Shown here piece after piece: positions 23,675 through 31,125 of a stretch of DNA of 64,000 nt. A model generated the notes under the pieces. It searched no databases. It saw nothing but the letters and a program-made list of their open reading frames with translations, and was not told the origin of the DNA. The stretch is from W-Chloroflexi-9 sp045863195. Lineage in GTDB: Bacteria > Chloroflexota > Dehalococcoidia > UBA2979. A program made the position numbers and the translations under genes. The stretch is from the NCBI GenBank assembly GCA_045863195.1, contig BTUI01000007.1, forward strand, positions 62,001 through 126,000, read 5' to 3'. How positions within the stretch are numbered: the first letter of the stretch is position 1; each line of letters opens with the position of its first letter.

Positions 23675-24232
23675 CTACCCGCGGCGGCGCTTCTCCTCGT
23701 GCGGGTTCGGGTCCCGCTCCGCGCGCTTGATGTCGTCGCGGTAGATCGCGTATTCGCGGGCGATCACGCTGCGCTTCGCGCGCTCCTGCTTCGGCGTGCC
23801 GCGGGTCTTCGTCATGCGACGGAAGGTCTGGGTGTCCTGGCGCTCGATCGTGTCGTTCGTCAGGTACATGCCCGCGCCTTCACCCTCCTTGCGCTTGAAC
23901 TCCTGGCGAGCCTCGTACCGCTCGATGTCCTCGATGGACGGAGCGGGCTTGTGGTCGTCGTCGTAGGAGAGCTCGGGGTGGCGCAGGCCGGCCTCCGACC
24001 CGGAGGTCAGCGGCCTGGAGACCTTCTTGTCCAGGTGCCAGTAGGTGCCGTCGTCCGGGAGGCGGCGCGGGGCGCCCTCGCGGAAGGTGAAGGCGGCCCA
24101 CTCGCGGGACATGATGCGCTTCGCATCGTCATCGCACTCGGGGCACGGCTGCGCCTTGTCCGCCTCGCGGGCGGGCCGGAGCAGTTCGAACACCCCGTTG
24201 CAGGGCTCGCAGTAGTACTCGTACAGCGGCAT
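23675..24232 (-). CDS. FmdB-family zinc-ribbon protein with long C-terminal extension
   Basis: A 185-residue protein whose first 40 residues form the FmdB/CxxC regulatory zinc ribbon: MPLYEYYCEPC with Cys8-x2-Cys11 and PCPEC with Cys30-x2-Cys33. FmdB-type proteins are usually 60-110 residues. Here a charged tail of about 140 residues follows, rich in Lys, Arg, Glu and Asp (SIEDIERYEARQEFKRKEGEG, then a basic end EEKRRRG). Function is unknown; the name comes from a putative regulator of formamidase genes. The frame is open far upstream, but ATG 24232 has GGGGAGGGG seven bases before it and begins the conserved domain. It lies 39 nt downstream of the macrodomain gene on the same strand. Confidence 0.85.
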   Translation of the reverse strand: MPLYEYYCEPCNGVFELLRPAREADKAQPCPECDDDAKRIMSREWAAFTFREGAPRRLPDDGTYWHLDKKVSRPLTSGSEAGLRHPELSYDDDHKPAPSIEDIERYEARQEFKRKEGEGAGMYLTNDTIERQDTQTFRRMTKTRGTPKQERAKRSVIAREYAIYRDDIKRAERDPNPHEEKRRRG

Positions 24233-24270
24233 CGGATCCCCTCCCCACGGCCCGCACGCGGACCGCGCTC

Positions 24271-24825
24271 TCACGAGGATAACGTCTGTGGCCCACCCGC
24301 GGGATCTCCGCCCGGCGGCGAGGCGCCCACCAACGACCGGTAGACCGCCTCCGTCCGCTCGTCGAACGCGACGAAGATGACACGACGCGGCCACTCCGAC
24401 TCCGCCAGGTGACGCTGGACCTCCAGCACTGCGACCGGTGCGGCGTGCTCCAGGGGGTATCCGTACAGGCCCGTGGAGATCGAGGGGAACGCGAGGCTCT
24501 CGATCTGCAGCCGGACGGCGTGCTCCAGGACGTGGCGGTAGCAGTCGCGCAGCGTCTCCTCCTCGCCTCGACGCCCGCCTGCCCACACCGGGCCGACGGT
24601 GTGGATCACCCAGCGCGCAGGGAGCCGATATCCGCTGGTGACCTTCGCCTGCCCTGGCTCGCACCCGCCCAGCAGCCGGCACTCCTTCAGCAGGTCGGGC
24701 CCGGCCGCGCGGTGGATCGCACCGTCCACCCCGCCACCGCCCAGCAGCGAGGGATTCGCCGCGTTCACGATGGCACCCACCGCCAGCGTGGTGATGTCCC
24801 CGCGGATGACCTCGACCGTGCCCAT
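24271..24825 (-). CDS. Macrodomain protein (O-acetyl-ADP-ribose deacetylase-like)
   Basis: ADP-ribose-binding macrodomain of 184 residues, MacroD/YmdB type. These enzymes remove acetyl from O-acetyl-ADP-ribose or ADP-ribose from proteins. The signature is complete: GDITTLAVGAIVNAANPSLLGGGGVDGAIHRAAG, the ITxxxVDAIVNAAN-type loop with the GGGGVDGAIH catalytic loop, then HTVGPVWAGG and SISTGLYGYPLEHAA. ATG 24825 is preceded by AGGAGG about 12 bases upstream and starts directly at the domain; an upstream TTG at 24873 is less likely. It precedes the FmdB-like gene on the same strand, and both may be co-transcribed. The natural substrate is not established. Confidence 0.92.
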   Translation of the reverse strand: MGTVEVIRGDITTLAVGAIVNAANPSLLGGGGVDGAIHRAAGPDLLKECRLLGGCEPGQAKVTSGYRLPARWVIHTVGPVWAGGRRGEEETLRDCYRHVLEHAVRLQIESLAFPSISTGLYGYPLEHAAPVAVLEVQRHLAESEWPRRVIFVAFDERTEAVYRSLVGASPPGGDPAGGPQTLSS

Positions 24826-24946
24826 GCGCGACTCGTCCTCCTCGTGCCCCAGCGGTTGGCGGGTGGGCAACAACGGCCTGATAGCGGATGATCGATGACA
24901 GCACCAGTGGGCGCGAGGGCGCGCCCGTGCGGGATTGGTGATTGCG

Positions 24947-25156
24947 ATGGCTTATTATGTCGTGGGCGGCGAGTACCGCGACACCACGTTTCGCGAACTC
25001 GTGAAGCCTGAGCCGGTGGACGGCCCCTACGAGCGGTACGAGGACGCCTTCATCGCGTGGCGGAACCATGCCCGCGCGACCATTGACCTCGCCACGACAC
25101 GATTCCAGATCGTGGAGTCCGTGACGGCGCCCGCCGGGGTCACCCCGCGCGCGTAG
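24947..25156 (+). CDS. Small conserved protein, DUF4170-like
   Basis: A 69-residue protein starting MAYYVVGGEYRDTTF. This opening and the overall length resemble the DUF4170 family, small proteins of unknown function; the recall is from memory. An in-frame start 12 bases upstream (24935) would add four residues. The first codons are notably AT-rich (GCT TAT TAT GTC) for this genome, which may favour initiation. Central segment YERYEDAFIAWRNHARATIDLA is helical, with a final strand RFQIVESV. No membrane or metal motif is seen. It is divergent from the macrodomain gene and followed 40 nt later by another small gene with its own ribosome-binding site. Confidence 0.65.
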   Translation: MAYYVVGGEYRDTTFRELVKPEPVDGPYERYEDAFIAWRNHARATIDLATTRFQIVESVTAPAGVTPRA

Positions 25157-25196
25157 AACGCGTACCGGGTAGGATGCGCCGGGGAGAGGGGGATCG

Positions 25197-25436
25197 ATGC
25201 GCAAACCACACGCTGGCAAGGTCGACTACGAAACCGCCTTCAAGGGGTTCCACTACCCGATCTCGCGCGCGGCGATCCTCACCATGGGCCGCGACAAGGG
25301 TGGCGTGGACCGCGAGGTCGCCGTCATCCTGAAGCAGCTCCCGGACCGCCGGTACGAGAACGTGGACCAGATCAAGGAAGCCGTCCGCGCGATCTACCGC
25401 GGCTACGGCGTCGAAGAAGCCGACCTCCCGGTCTAG
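25197..25436 (+). CDS. Small conserved protein, DUF2795-like
   Basis: A 79-residue basic protein. The segment FHYPISRAAILTMGRDKGG, followed by LPDRRYENVDQIKEAVRAIY, has the layout of DUF2795 proteins (a YP-start helix, then LPDRxYxxxxEV helix); I give this as resemblance only. The ATG at 25197 is preceded by GGAGAGGGGG, and TAGGAT at about 25171 may be its -10. Function is unknown. It ends 25 bp before a strong hairpin with a GTTGTTGTT tail that closes this small two-gene block. Whether it shares a transcript with the DUF4170-like gene is unclear because a promoter-like element lies between them. Confidence 0.65.
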   Translation: MRKPHAGKVDYETAFKGFHYPISRAAILTMGRDKGGVDREVAVILKQLPDRRYENVDQIKEAVRAIYRGYGVEEADLPV

Positions 25437-25461
25437 GCCACGCGATCCGGATCACACGCCT

Positions 25462-25494
25462 GAGGGCCCGCTTGCGCGGGCCCTCGTTGTTGTT
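25462..25494 (+). terminator. Rho-independent-type terminator
   Basis: GAGGGCCCGC-ttgc-GCGGGCCCTC, a perfect 10-bp stem with a tetraloop, is followed by GTTGTTGTT. It lies 25 nt after the stop at 25436 and before the convergent FKBP gene end, so it may serve both. Confidence 0.8.
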
Positions 25495-25520
25495 GGCGTA
25501 GCCGCCGGTCGTTGGCAGCG

Positions 25521-26132
25521 CTAGTTGATGGCGACCAGCTCCACCTCGAACGTCAGCGCTTCGCCGGCGAGCGGGTGGTTGGCGTCCACGGTCACGCCCT
25601 CCGCGCCCACGGCGGTGACCGTGGCGGGCGCGTCACCGAGGAAGACCTGCTGGCCGACCTCCAGGCCCGCCGGCGCCTGGGCCGCGGGGACGACGATGAC
25701 CAGGTCCTCGCGGTGGACGCCGTAGGCGTTCTCAGCGGGGATGCGCACCGTCTTGGTCTCGCCGACCTGCATGCCGGTGATCGCCTCGTCAAAGCCCGCG
25801 ATCACCTGGCCAGTGCCAAGCGTGAACTGCAGCGGCTGCCCACCGCGCGAGGAGTCGAACTCCTCGCCCGAGTCCAGGGTGCCGCGGTAGTGCACCGAAA
25901 CCGTGTCGCCTGCCTGGGCCATTCGATCCTCCTGCGTCTCCCCGGTCGAGGTCGCCGTACCCGTCGCGGTCGACGTGGCTGTCTCGGCGGCCGGGGTGGT
26001 CGTCGCGGTCGCGGCGTCCGAGTCGTTCCCGCCGCAACCGGCGATCGTCGCCGCCAGTAGCATCGCGCCCACCAGGGCCGGACGGGAGCCGAAGCGTCGC
26101 AACCGCTGAAGCCTTCCGATTGTGTTCACCAT
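25521..26132 (-). CDS. FKBP-type peptidyl-prolyl isomerase lipoprotein (SlyD-like)
   Basis: Membrane-anchored prolyl isomerase and chaperone of 203 residues. The N-terminus has Arg-rich residues, the core ALVGAMLLAATIAGC with a lipobox Cys about 34, and an Ala/Thr/Ser-rich linker to about residue 75. The FKBP/SlyD fold follows: DTVSVHYRGTLDSGEEFDSS, QFTLGTGQVIAGFDEAITGMQVGE, then the chaperone-like insert with YGVHREDLVIVVP and the closing HPLAGEALTFEVELV. ATG 26132 lies seven bases after TAGCGT with no Shine-Dalgarno, consistent with a leaderless mRNA. It likely assists folding of exported proteins outside the membrane. It is divergent from oligoribonuclease. Confidence 0.9.
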   Translation of the reverse strand: MVNTIGRLQRLRRFGSRPALVGAMLLAATIAGCGGNDSDAATATTTPAAETATSTATGTATSTGETQEDRMAQAGDTVSVHYRGTLDSGEEFDSSRGGQPLQFTLGTGQVIAGFDEAITGMQVGETKTVRIPAENAYGVHREDLVIVVPAAQAPAGLEVGQQVFLGDAPATVTAVGAEGVTVDANHPLAGEALTFEVELVAIN

Positions 26133-26221
26133 CCCGGAAACGCTAGCACGCACCGCCGGTAGGGAGTGTGAAGCGGGTGTGAGCGGGTGACGCCACGCGG
26201 TACGCCCGATAGGCTCGGCGC
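26133..26221. promoter_or_regulatory. Divergent promoter pair with two leaderless-type -10 hexamers
   Basis: TAGCGT on the minus strand (26145-26140) ends 7 nt before ATG 26132. TAGGCT on the plus strand (26210-26215) ends 6 nt before GTG 26222. Neither gene has a Shine-Dalgarno sequence. Confidence 0.5.
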
Positions 26222-26827
26222 GTGCCATCGAAGAAAGACCCCGGCCGTCTGGTGTGGATCGACCTGGAGATGACCGGGCTCGAGCCCGATCGCCACGTCA
26301 TCATCGAGATCGCCTCGCTCATCACGGACGGCGACCTGAACGTGCTGGCGGAGGGGCCCAACCTCGCCATCGCCCGGACCACGGAGGACCTGGCGAAGAT
26401 GGACGCGTGGAACACCGCCACGCACCACAAGTCCGGGCTCGTCGCCCGCATCCGGGCGTCCGAGGTGGACGTGGCGGAAGCAGAGCGCCAGACGCTCGCC
26501 TTCATCCGCCGCTGGGTCGCGAAGGGCGCGTCCCCCCTCGCCGGGAACTCCATCGCGCAGGACCGCCGCTTCCTGCGGCGTGAGATGCCGAAGTTGGACG
26601 CCTACCTGCACTACCGAAACGTGGACGTCTCCACGGTGAAGGAACTCGCGCGGCGCTGGTACCCGGCGCTGACGCCGCCGGAGAAGAAGCAGGCCCACCG
26701 CGCGCTGGACGACATCCACGAGAGCGTCCAGGAACTGCGCTGGTACCGCGAGCGCGTCTTCCTGCCGCCGGACGCCGTGACGCCCCCGACCCCGCCCGCC
26801 GAGGCCGCCCCGCCCGCGGAGACGTAG
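26222..26827 (+). CDS. orn: Oligoribonuclease
   Basis: 3'-5' exoribonuclease of the DEDDh family that degrades two- to five-nucleotide RNAs and linear pGpG, finishing mRNA and cyclic-di-GMP turnover. It has 201 residues. Exo I is visible as VWIDLEMTGLEPD (Asp-x-Glu), Exo II in PLAGNSIAQDRRFLRREMP and Exo III as HRALDDIHESVQELRWYR, with the catalytic His and Asp. The start is GTG 26222, six bases after a TAGGCT -10 hexamer, so probably leaderless. A Pro-rich tail of about 20 residues follows the domain. The presence of Orn together with an HDOD protein fits a genome using cyclic dinucleotide signalling, although no GGDEF or EAL protein is in this window. Confidence 0.95.
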   Translation: MPSKKDPGRLVWIDLEMTGLEPDRHVIIEIASLITDGDLNVLAEGPNLAIARTTEDLAKMDAWNTATHHKSGLVARIRASEVDVAEAERQTLAFIRRWVAKGASPLAGNSIAQDRRFLRREMPKLDAYLHYRNVDVSTVKELARRWYPALTPPEKKQAHRALDDIHESVQELRWYRERVFLPPDAVTPPTPPAEAAPPAET

Positions 26828-26881
26828 CCCCTCAAGCCGCTCGCGCGCTCAGCCGATAGTTACGTCGAGTGGAGGGGAGCG

Positions 26882-27385
26882 ATGCCGGAGCAGGGTGCCG
26901 CCCACGCCTGGCAGATCGGCCGCGGCCGGCACGCCGAACGCGATGCCGACGCCCGCGTGCTGGTGTCCACGTACATGAGCAGCCCGGTGATCACCATCGC
27001 CGCCGACACGCCGGTGGCCGGCGCCATGGCGGCGATGAGCGAATACCGCGTCCACCATCTGCTCCTGCACGACCGCGACCGCATCGTGGCGATCGTCTCG
27101 GACCGCGACCTGCACCGCCACGCTGGCAGCCGGGCCGGGACGCAGCGGGCGACGCGCGCGGACGATGCCGCCCTGCGCCACCCCGTGTACCGCCTCGCCA
27201 CCTACGGGCTGATCACCGTCTCCGCGCACGCCACGATCGAGGAGGCGGCGGCGCTGGTCCTGGAACGCGGCGTCTCCGCCCTCCCCGTCACAGACGGCGA
27301 TGACGGGATCGTGGGGATGATCACCACCCGCGACCTGTTGCGCGGCCTGCTGACCTGCGCGCTCCCGGGCTCCGCCGTCGCCTGA
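26882..27385 (+). CDS. Tandem CBS-domain protein
   Basis: A 167-residue protein made of two CBS motifs, which pair to bind adenosyl ligands such as AMP, ATP or SAM and act as energy sensors. CBS1 spans about residues 30-85 (MSSPVITIAADTPVAGAMAAM, then HHLLLHDRDRIVAIVSDRDL). CBS2 spans 100-160 (TYGLITVSAHATIEEAAALVL, ALPVTDGDDGIVGMITTRDLLRGLL). No other domain is attached, so it probably acts on a partner or as a stand-alone sensor. GGAGGGGAGCG precedes the ATG at 26882. It lies in a plus-strand run between orn and rsgA, without evidence for shared function. Confidence 0.9.
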   Translation: MPEQGAAHAWQIGRGRHAERDADARVLVSTYMSSPVITIAADTPVAGAMAAMSEYRVHHLLLHDRDRIVAIVSDRDLHRHAGSRAGTQRATRADDAALRHPVYRLATYGLITVSAHATIEEAAALVLERGVSALPVTDGDDGIVGMITTRDLLRGLLTCALPGSAVA

Positions 27386-27481
27386 CCCGCGTTGACCACC
27401 CGCGCGCGCGAGGCGTACCGTCTGCACCTCGCCGCGATGCACCCCGCAGATCGAGGGTGCCTGAGGAAGGGAGCCCGAGGC

Positions 27482-27571
27482 ATGACCGTCACCGTCGCCC
27501 GCCGGGGCTCTGTGCGCCCCTCGCGCTCCTTCATCCAGCGGCGTCGCACCGTGCAGGATTCCCGCGATTAG
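27482..27571 (+). CDS. Possible 29-residue basic mini-ORF upstream of rsgA
   Basis: ATG 27482 is preceded by AAGGGAG at eight bases, a strong ribosome-binding site. The ORF encodes 29 residues, eight of them Arg (MTVTVARRGSVRPSRSFI, then QRRRTVQDSRD). It stops 53 bases before the rsgA start. It may be a leader peptide or a chance ORF. The surrounding 240-bp gap has no other gene, and the composition is ordinary. Confidence 0.25.
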   Translation: MTVTVARRGSVRPSRSFIQRRRTVQDSRD

Positions 27572-27624
27572 CGATTCCCGGCACAGGCACGGTCGCGCCT
27601 CGACCCCACCGAGGTGGTCTCATC

Positions 27625-28749
27625 ATGTCTGTACCAATGACTGACGCCGTCCCGTTGACGGCGCTGGGCTGGGACGAACGCCTCCAGGAGCGATTCGACG
27701 CGCTCGCCGTCCCCGACCACACCGCCCTGCAACCGGGTCGCGTCGCGCGGGTCGACCGAGGCGCGCTCACCGTGCTCCTCGACGGATCGACCGCCCGCGC
27801 CGAACTCTCGCCGGCACTCCGCCGGCTCGCTGCAGCCGGAGCGCCCGAGGCGATCCCGGCCGCCGGTGACTGGGTCGCCGTGCGACTCCGCCCCGACCAC
27901 GCCCTGGACGAGGTCGCGGCGCTGCTGCCGCGTGACGGCGCCTTCGTCCGACGGGCACCGGTCGCCCATGACCGGACCGACGGCGGAGAACCCGCTCAGG
28001 TGCTCGCCGCGAACGTCACGGTCGCGTTCCTCGTCGCCGCCGCCACGGACGTGCGTGCCGGGCGTCTGGAGCGCGCTGGCGTGGTCGCGTGGGAAGCCGG
28101 CGCGCGGCCGGTGGTGGTGCTCACGAAGGCTGACCTCGTCAGCGACCCGTCACCGGCAATCGCCGCTGCAGAGGCGGCCGTCCCGGGCGTCCCCATCCAC
28201 CTCATCGACAGCCTGACCGGCGAGGGGATCGCGACGCTGGCGCCGTACCTCGTGGGGACGCCGACCGTCGTACTCCTCGGGGCATCCGGCGTCGGGAAGT
28301 CCACGCTCGCAAACGCGCTGCTCGGTGCTGAGGTAGTCGCAACGGGCGCGGTGCGCGAGGCGGACGGGCGCGGCCGCCACACAACCACCGCCCGTCACCT
28401 GCTCCCGCTCCCCGGCGGTGGTGCGCTCATCGACACCCCCGGCATCCGGGCGATCGCCACGTGGGGCGCATCGGACGGCATCGACCGCGTCTTCGAGGAG
28501 ATCGAGGCGATCGCGGCGGAGTGCCGCTTCAGCGACTGCGGTCACCAGAGCGAACCCGGCTGCGCGGTGCACGAGGCATTGGCCTCCGGCGTGATCGACC
28601 CGGCCCGTCTCGAGCGGTTCCGCCGCGTCGAACGAGAGCGCGCGTACCAGGTGCGCAAGGAGAACCCGACGGCGGCCGCGACCGAGCGTGCGAAGTGGAA
28701 GCAGATCCAGCGCACGATGCGGAAGCGTGGCAGCGAGAAGCACGACTGA
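27625..28749 (+). CDS. rsgA: Ribosome small-subunit-dependent GTPase A
   Basis: Circularly permuted GTPase that checks the decoding centre during late 30S subunit assembly. It has 374 residues, a little longer than usual. After an OB-fold N-terminus (VARVDRGALTVLL near residue 45), the permuted motifs come in the order G4 VVLTKADLV (near 160), G1 LLGASGVGKST (near 215), a G2 region with GRHTTTARHL, and G3 DTPGIR (near 275). The zinc knuckle CRFSDCGHQSEPGC (Cys-x4-Cys-x-His-x5-Cys) lies near 305. The basic tail ends KRGSEKHD. ATG 27625 follows GAGGTGG by eight bases. The longer open frame upstream includes unconserved sequence. It converges on enoyl-CoA hydratase. Confidence 0.93.
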   Translation: MSVPMTDAVPLTALGWDERLQERFDALAVPDHTALQPGRVARVDRGALTVLLDGSTARAELSPALRRLAAAGAPEAIPAAGDWVAVRLRPDHALDEVAALLPRDGAFVRRAPVAHDRTDGGEPAQVLAANVTVAFLVAAATDVRAGRLERAGVVAWEAGARPVVVLTKADLVSDPSPAIAAAEAAVPGVPIHLIDSLTGEGIATLAPYLVGTPTVVLLGASGVGKSTLANALLGAEVVATGAVREADGRGRHTTTARHLLPLPGGGALIDTPGIRAIATWGASDGIDRVFEEIEAIAAECRFSDCGHQSEPGCAVHEALASGVIDPARLERFRRVERERAYQVRKENPTAAATERAKWKQIQRTMRKRGSEKHD

Positions 28750-28762
28750 GCGTGCCTGCCGC

Positions 28763-28797
28763 CATCGAGGCCAGAGCGGTGCGCCCCGGCCTCGATG
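28763..28797. terminator. Bidirectional hairpin between rsgA and enoyl-CoA hydratase genes
   Basis: CATCGAGGCC (28763-28772) and GGCCTCGATG (28788-28797) form a perfect 10-bp stem with a 15-nt loop, exactly in the 55-bp gap between convergent genes. No U-tract. Confidence 0.65.
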
Positions 28798-28804
28798 GGT
28801 GCGC

Positions 28805-29686
28805 TTAGCCGCGGTGGGCGGCGTCCCGGGTCTGCTTGAAGGCATCCCAGCCCTGCTCCCGCAGGGTGGCAAGGCGTTCCGCGGCGACCTTGTCGTTGCG
28901 GGTGTTCGCGGCGAGTTCGGCGAGCACCGGGTCCTGGCGGTAGTCGAAGCCCTGCTGGAAGCCGCCGATCTCGTGGACGCGGTTCACCAGCATCTTGGTC
29001 AGGGCCAGCGCGGTCGGTGGGAGCGAGGCGATGCGCTTCGCGAACGCCTCGGTCTCCTCGTCCAGCCGGTCGGTGGGGACGATGCGGTTGACCAGGCCCA
29101 GGCGCTGCGCGTCCTCCGCGCCGAACACCTCGCCCGTCATCAGCAGTTCCTTCGCGCCCTTCGGCCCCGTCAGGTACGGGACGATGAGGATCGGCGGCGG
29201 GAACCCGTGGCGGATCTGGATCTCACCGAACTTCGCGTCCTCCGCCGCAATCGTCAGGTCGCACATCCCGGCGATCTCACAGCCCTGACCCACGGCGTGG
29301 CCGCGGACCGAGGCGATCACCGGCTTCTGCATACGCCAGATGCGCATGACGTTGTCCACCATACTCGGCGCGGGGATGTGCTCCGGGCGCGGCGAGGACT
29401 GCAGGTCGCCGCCGGCGCAGAACGCCCGGCCGGCGCCACGGATCACCACCACGCGCGCGGCCTCGTCCGCCTCCGCCTGCTCCAGCGCCCGGCCGAACTC
29501 GCGAGTGAGCGACCAGTCCACGGCGTTCAGGACGAGCGGCCGGTTGAAGGTGATCCAGCCGATGCCGTCGCGTGACTCGTACAGGACATCGTTCTCGGAC
29601 GGGGCGGGGACCTCGTACCCCTCGGGCGTGTAGCGCTTGCCCGCTTCGCGCTCCGACTCCGGCACCACCCGCGGCGTGTCAGTCAT
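28805..29686 (-). CDS. Enoyl-CoA hydratase/isomerase family protein
   Basis: Crotonase-superfamily enzyme of 293 residues, likely adding water to trans-2-enoyl-CoA in fatty or organic acid breakdown. After a 30-residue leader the domain shows GIGWITFNRPLVLNAVDW, the oxyanion-hole region AGRAFCAGGDLQSS (near 100), the second oxyanion segment VRGHAVGQGCEIAGMCDLTIAAEDAKFGEIQIRHG and PYLTGPKGAKELLMTGEVFGAEDAQRLGLVNRIV. A Gly stands where the first catalytic Glu of the hydratases is often found (VRGHAVGQGCEIAG), so another crotonase reaction is possible. ATG 29686 follows GGGAGG ten bases upstream. It converges on rsgA and is preceded by a hairpin that ends the upstream lipoprotein gene. Confidence 0.9.
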   Translation of the reverse strand: MTDTPRVVPESEREAGKRYTPEGYEVPAPSENDVLYESRDGIGWITFNRPLVLNAVDWSLTREFGRALEQAEADEAARVVVIRGAGRAFCAGGDLQSSPRPEHIPAPSMVDNVMRIWRMQKPVIASVRGHAVGQGCEIAGMCDLTIAAEDAKFGEIQIRHGFPPPILIVPYLTGPKGAKELLMTGEVFGAEDAQRLGLVNRIVPTDRLDEETEAFAKRIASLPPTALALTKMLVNRVHEIGGFQQGFDYRQDPVLAELAANTRNDKVAAERLATLREQGWDAFKQTRDAAHRG

Positions 29687-29716
29687 GGCGTTCCCGTCCT
29701 CCCAGATCGAGACGCA

Positions 29717-29747
29717 CCGAGGCGTCCCCACGGTGGAGACGCCTCGG
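29717..29747 (-). terminator. Hairpin downstream of the lipoprotein gene
   Basis: CCGAGGCGTC and GACGCCTCGG form a perfect 10-bp stem with an 11-nt loop between the lipoprotein stop (29813) and the enoyl-CoA hydratase start. No U-tract. Confidence 0.6.
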
Positions 29748-29812
29748 CTCGATGTGCTGGGTGGATTCTACGTCCGGCAGCGGTACGGGCCCGCCGCCGG
29801 ACGCCGCCGACG

Positions 29813-30331
29813 CTACTGGGCGGTGAAGGTCACCTGGCGGTCGCCGGCGATCACCGTGTAGGTCTCGCCCGACTGGAACGCGCTGCCGAGCGAGATGTTG
29901 TGCTCGGCAATGCCGTAGATCATCGTGCAGGCCACGTTCGGGTCAGACGGCATGCTGTTCCACACGACCAGCGTGATGGTGTTCCCGTCCCGCGTCACCT
30001 CGGTCCCCTCGTACACGGCGCAGCCGCTCGGGAGGCCGGCCGTCACGGTGACGGCGTACTGCGGCGGCGCTGATTCCATGATGCGCACGTCACTCAGGCC
30101 CTCGATGGGCGCGAGTTCCAGCCGGCGTCCGTCCGGCACCTGCGGTGCGGGCGCGGAGCCGTCCGGGTTCGGGGTCGCCGACGGCGATCCGCCACCGGGG
30201 GCCGGGGTGCTCGTCACGGGCGTGTCGCCGCCGCCGGGCGCCGGGGTGGGGTCGGCGTCGCCGGAACAGGCGACCAGGGCGAAGGCGGCAACGGCCGCTG
30301 CGGCGACCGTCAGGATGCGTCGAATCTGCAT
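29813..30331 (-). CDS. Putative lipoprotein of unknown function
   Basis: A 172-residue exported protein. The N-terminus MQIRRILTVAAAAVAAFALVAC is a lipoprotein signal with Cys22. A linker rich in Pro, Gly, Thr and Ala (to about 75) precedes a domain of about 95 residues with beta-strand character. Two cysteines (SGCAVYEG and VACTMIYG) could form a disulphide. The domain looks like a small all-beta fold, but I cannot name it. ATG 30331 follows GGAGG by eight bases; the longer open frame upstream is not supported. It is divergent from the small membrane protein at 30446. It probably sits on the outer face of the cytoplasmic membrane. Confidence 0.75.
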   Translation of the reverse strand: MQIRRILTVAAAAVAAFALVACSGDADPTPAPGGGDTPVTSTPAPGGGSPSATPNPDGSAPAPQVPDGRRLELAPIEGLSDVRIMESAPPQYAVTVTAGLPSGCAVYEGTEVTRDGNTITLVVWNSMPSDPNVACTMIYGIAEHNISLGSAFQSGETYTVIAGDRQVTFTAQ

Positions 30332-30433
30332 GGTCAGTCCCTCCATCGCGCTCGCCGCCCGCGGCAGCGGGGTACATGCCTGTGACGCCCGAGGCCCCTC
30401 TCCGGTTCCCGGGCCGCTCACGGCGGGAGCGGA

Positions 30434-30439
30434 TATGCT
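30434..30439 (+). promoter_or_regulatory. Candidate -10 hexamer for a leaderless transcript
   Basis: TATGCT lies 6 nt before ATG 30446, with no Shine-Dalgarno between them. Confidence 0.45.
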
Positions 30440-30445
30440 CCCAGC

Positions 30446-30643
30446 ATGGCCGACACCATCACGCTGTGGCTGTTTCTCGCGGGCCTGGCCTTGTTCGTGA
30501 CCGGCGACCTGCTCTGGCTGCTGCGCAACACATTTAACCGCCCGATGCAGATGCGCGTCACCGGCGCGCTCATCGGCGCGGGGATCGTCCTCCTCACGAT
30601 CGGCCTGGCGCTGTTCGCCGTCCGCGGCGGGGGCGGCGGCTGA
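30446..30643 (+). CDS. Small membrane protein, two transmembrane helices
   Basis: A 65-residue protein with two hydrophobic segments: LWLFLAGLALFVTGDLLWLL (about 7-26) and GALIGAGIVLLTIGLALFAV (about 40-59). They are separated by a short loop with NRPMQMR, and a poly-Gly end follows. Function is unknown. It lies 1 nt upstream of the DinB gene, whose GTG start follows directly, so the two are translationally coupled. A TATGCT hexamer six bases before the ATG suggests a leaderless mRNA that also carries the DinB and hydrolase genes. No homologous family is recognised. Confidence 0.65.
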   Translation: MADTITLWLFLAGLALFVTGDLLWLLRNTFNRPMQMRVTGALIGAGIVLLTIGLALFAVRGGGGG

Positions 30644-30644
30644 C

Positions 30645-31109
30645 GTGCGCACCGCCGAAGAACTGATCCAACAACTGGCGTTCGAGGTCTGGGCGGACCG
30701 CGCACAGATCGCCTCCATCGGCTCGGTGGAGCAGCCGTCCGAGCAACTGCTGCAGATCGCCTGGCACCTGCTCGTCGCTGCCGAGACGTGGCTGTCTCGG
30801 ATCGATGGCACGGAGCCCGCCGCCCCGTTCGAGTGGGTGACCCCGGAGCGCGAGGCGCTCCCCCCGCTCCTGGACCAGGTCTGCGACCACTTCCTCCGCA
30901 TCGCGATGGCGATGGACGATGCGCGCCTCAACGCACCGGTCGCGTACTCGAACTCGCGTGGCGAGCCGTACGAGAACCTCGTGGGGGACGTCCTGGAGCA
31001 CGTCCTCCTGCACGGCGCGGAGCACCGCGGCCAGATCGCGCTGGAGGTCGGCCGTCAGGGCGGCGAGCCCGCCGAGACCGAGTACATCTTCTGGCTGCGC
31101 GGCGACTGA
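30645..31109 (+). CDS. DinB-family four-helix protein
   Basis: A 154-residue DinB/YfiT-like putative metal-dependent hydrolase or thiol transferase. The four-helix bundle carries the metal-ligand His residues in LQIAWHLLVAAETW (near 41) and HVLLHGAEHRGQIALEVGRQGG (near 125-133). A family-typical FEWV segment lies between. Proteins of this superfamily include bacillithiol and mycothiol S-transferases and DNA-damage-inducible proteins, so the exact reaction is not defined. The GTG start at 30645 lies 1 nt after the stop of the small membrane protein. The hydrolase gene at 31126 follows after 16 nt, giving a likely three-gene operon. Confidence 0.88.
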   Translation: MRTAEELIQQLAFEVWADRAQIASIGSVEQPSEQLLQIAWHLLVAAETWLSRIDGTEPAAPFEWVTPEREALPPLLDQVCDHFLRIAMAMDDARLNAPVAYSNSRGEPYENLVGDVLEHVLLHGAEHRGQIALEVGRQGGEPAETEYIFWLRGD

Positions 31110-31125
31110 TCCGCAGCGGCCACAG

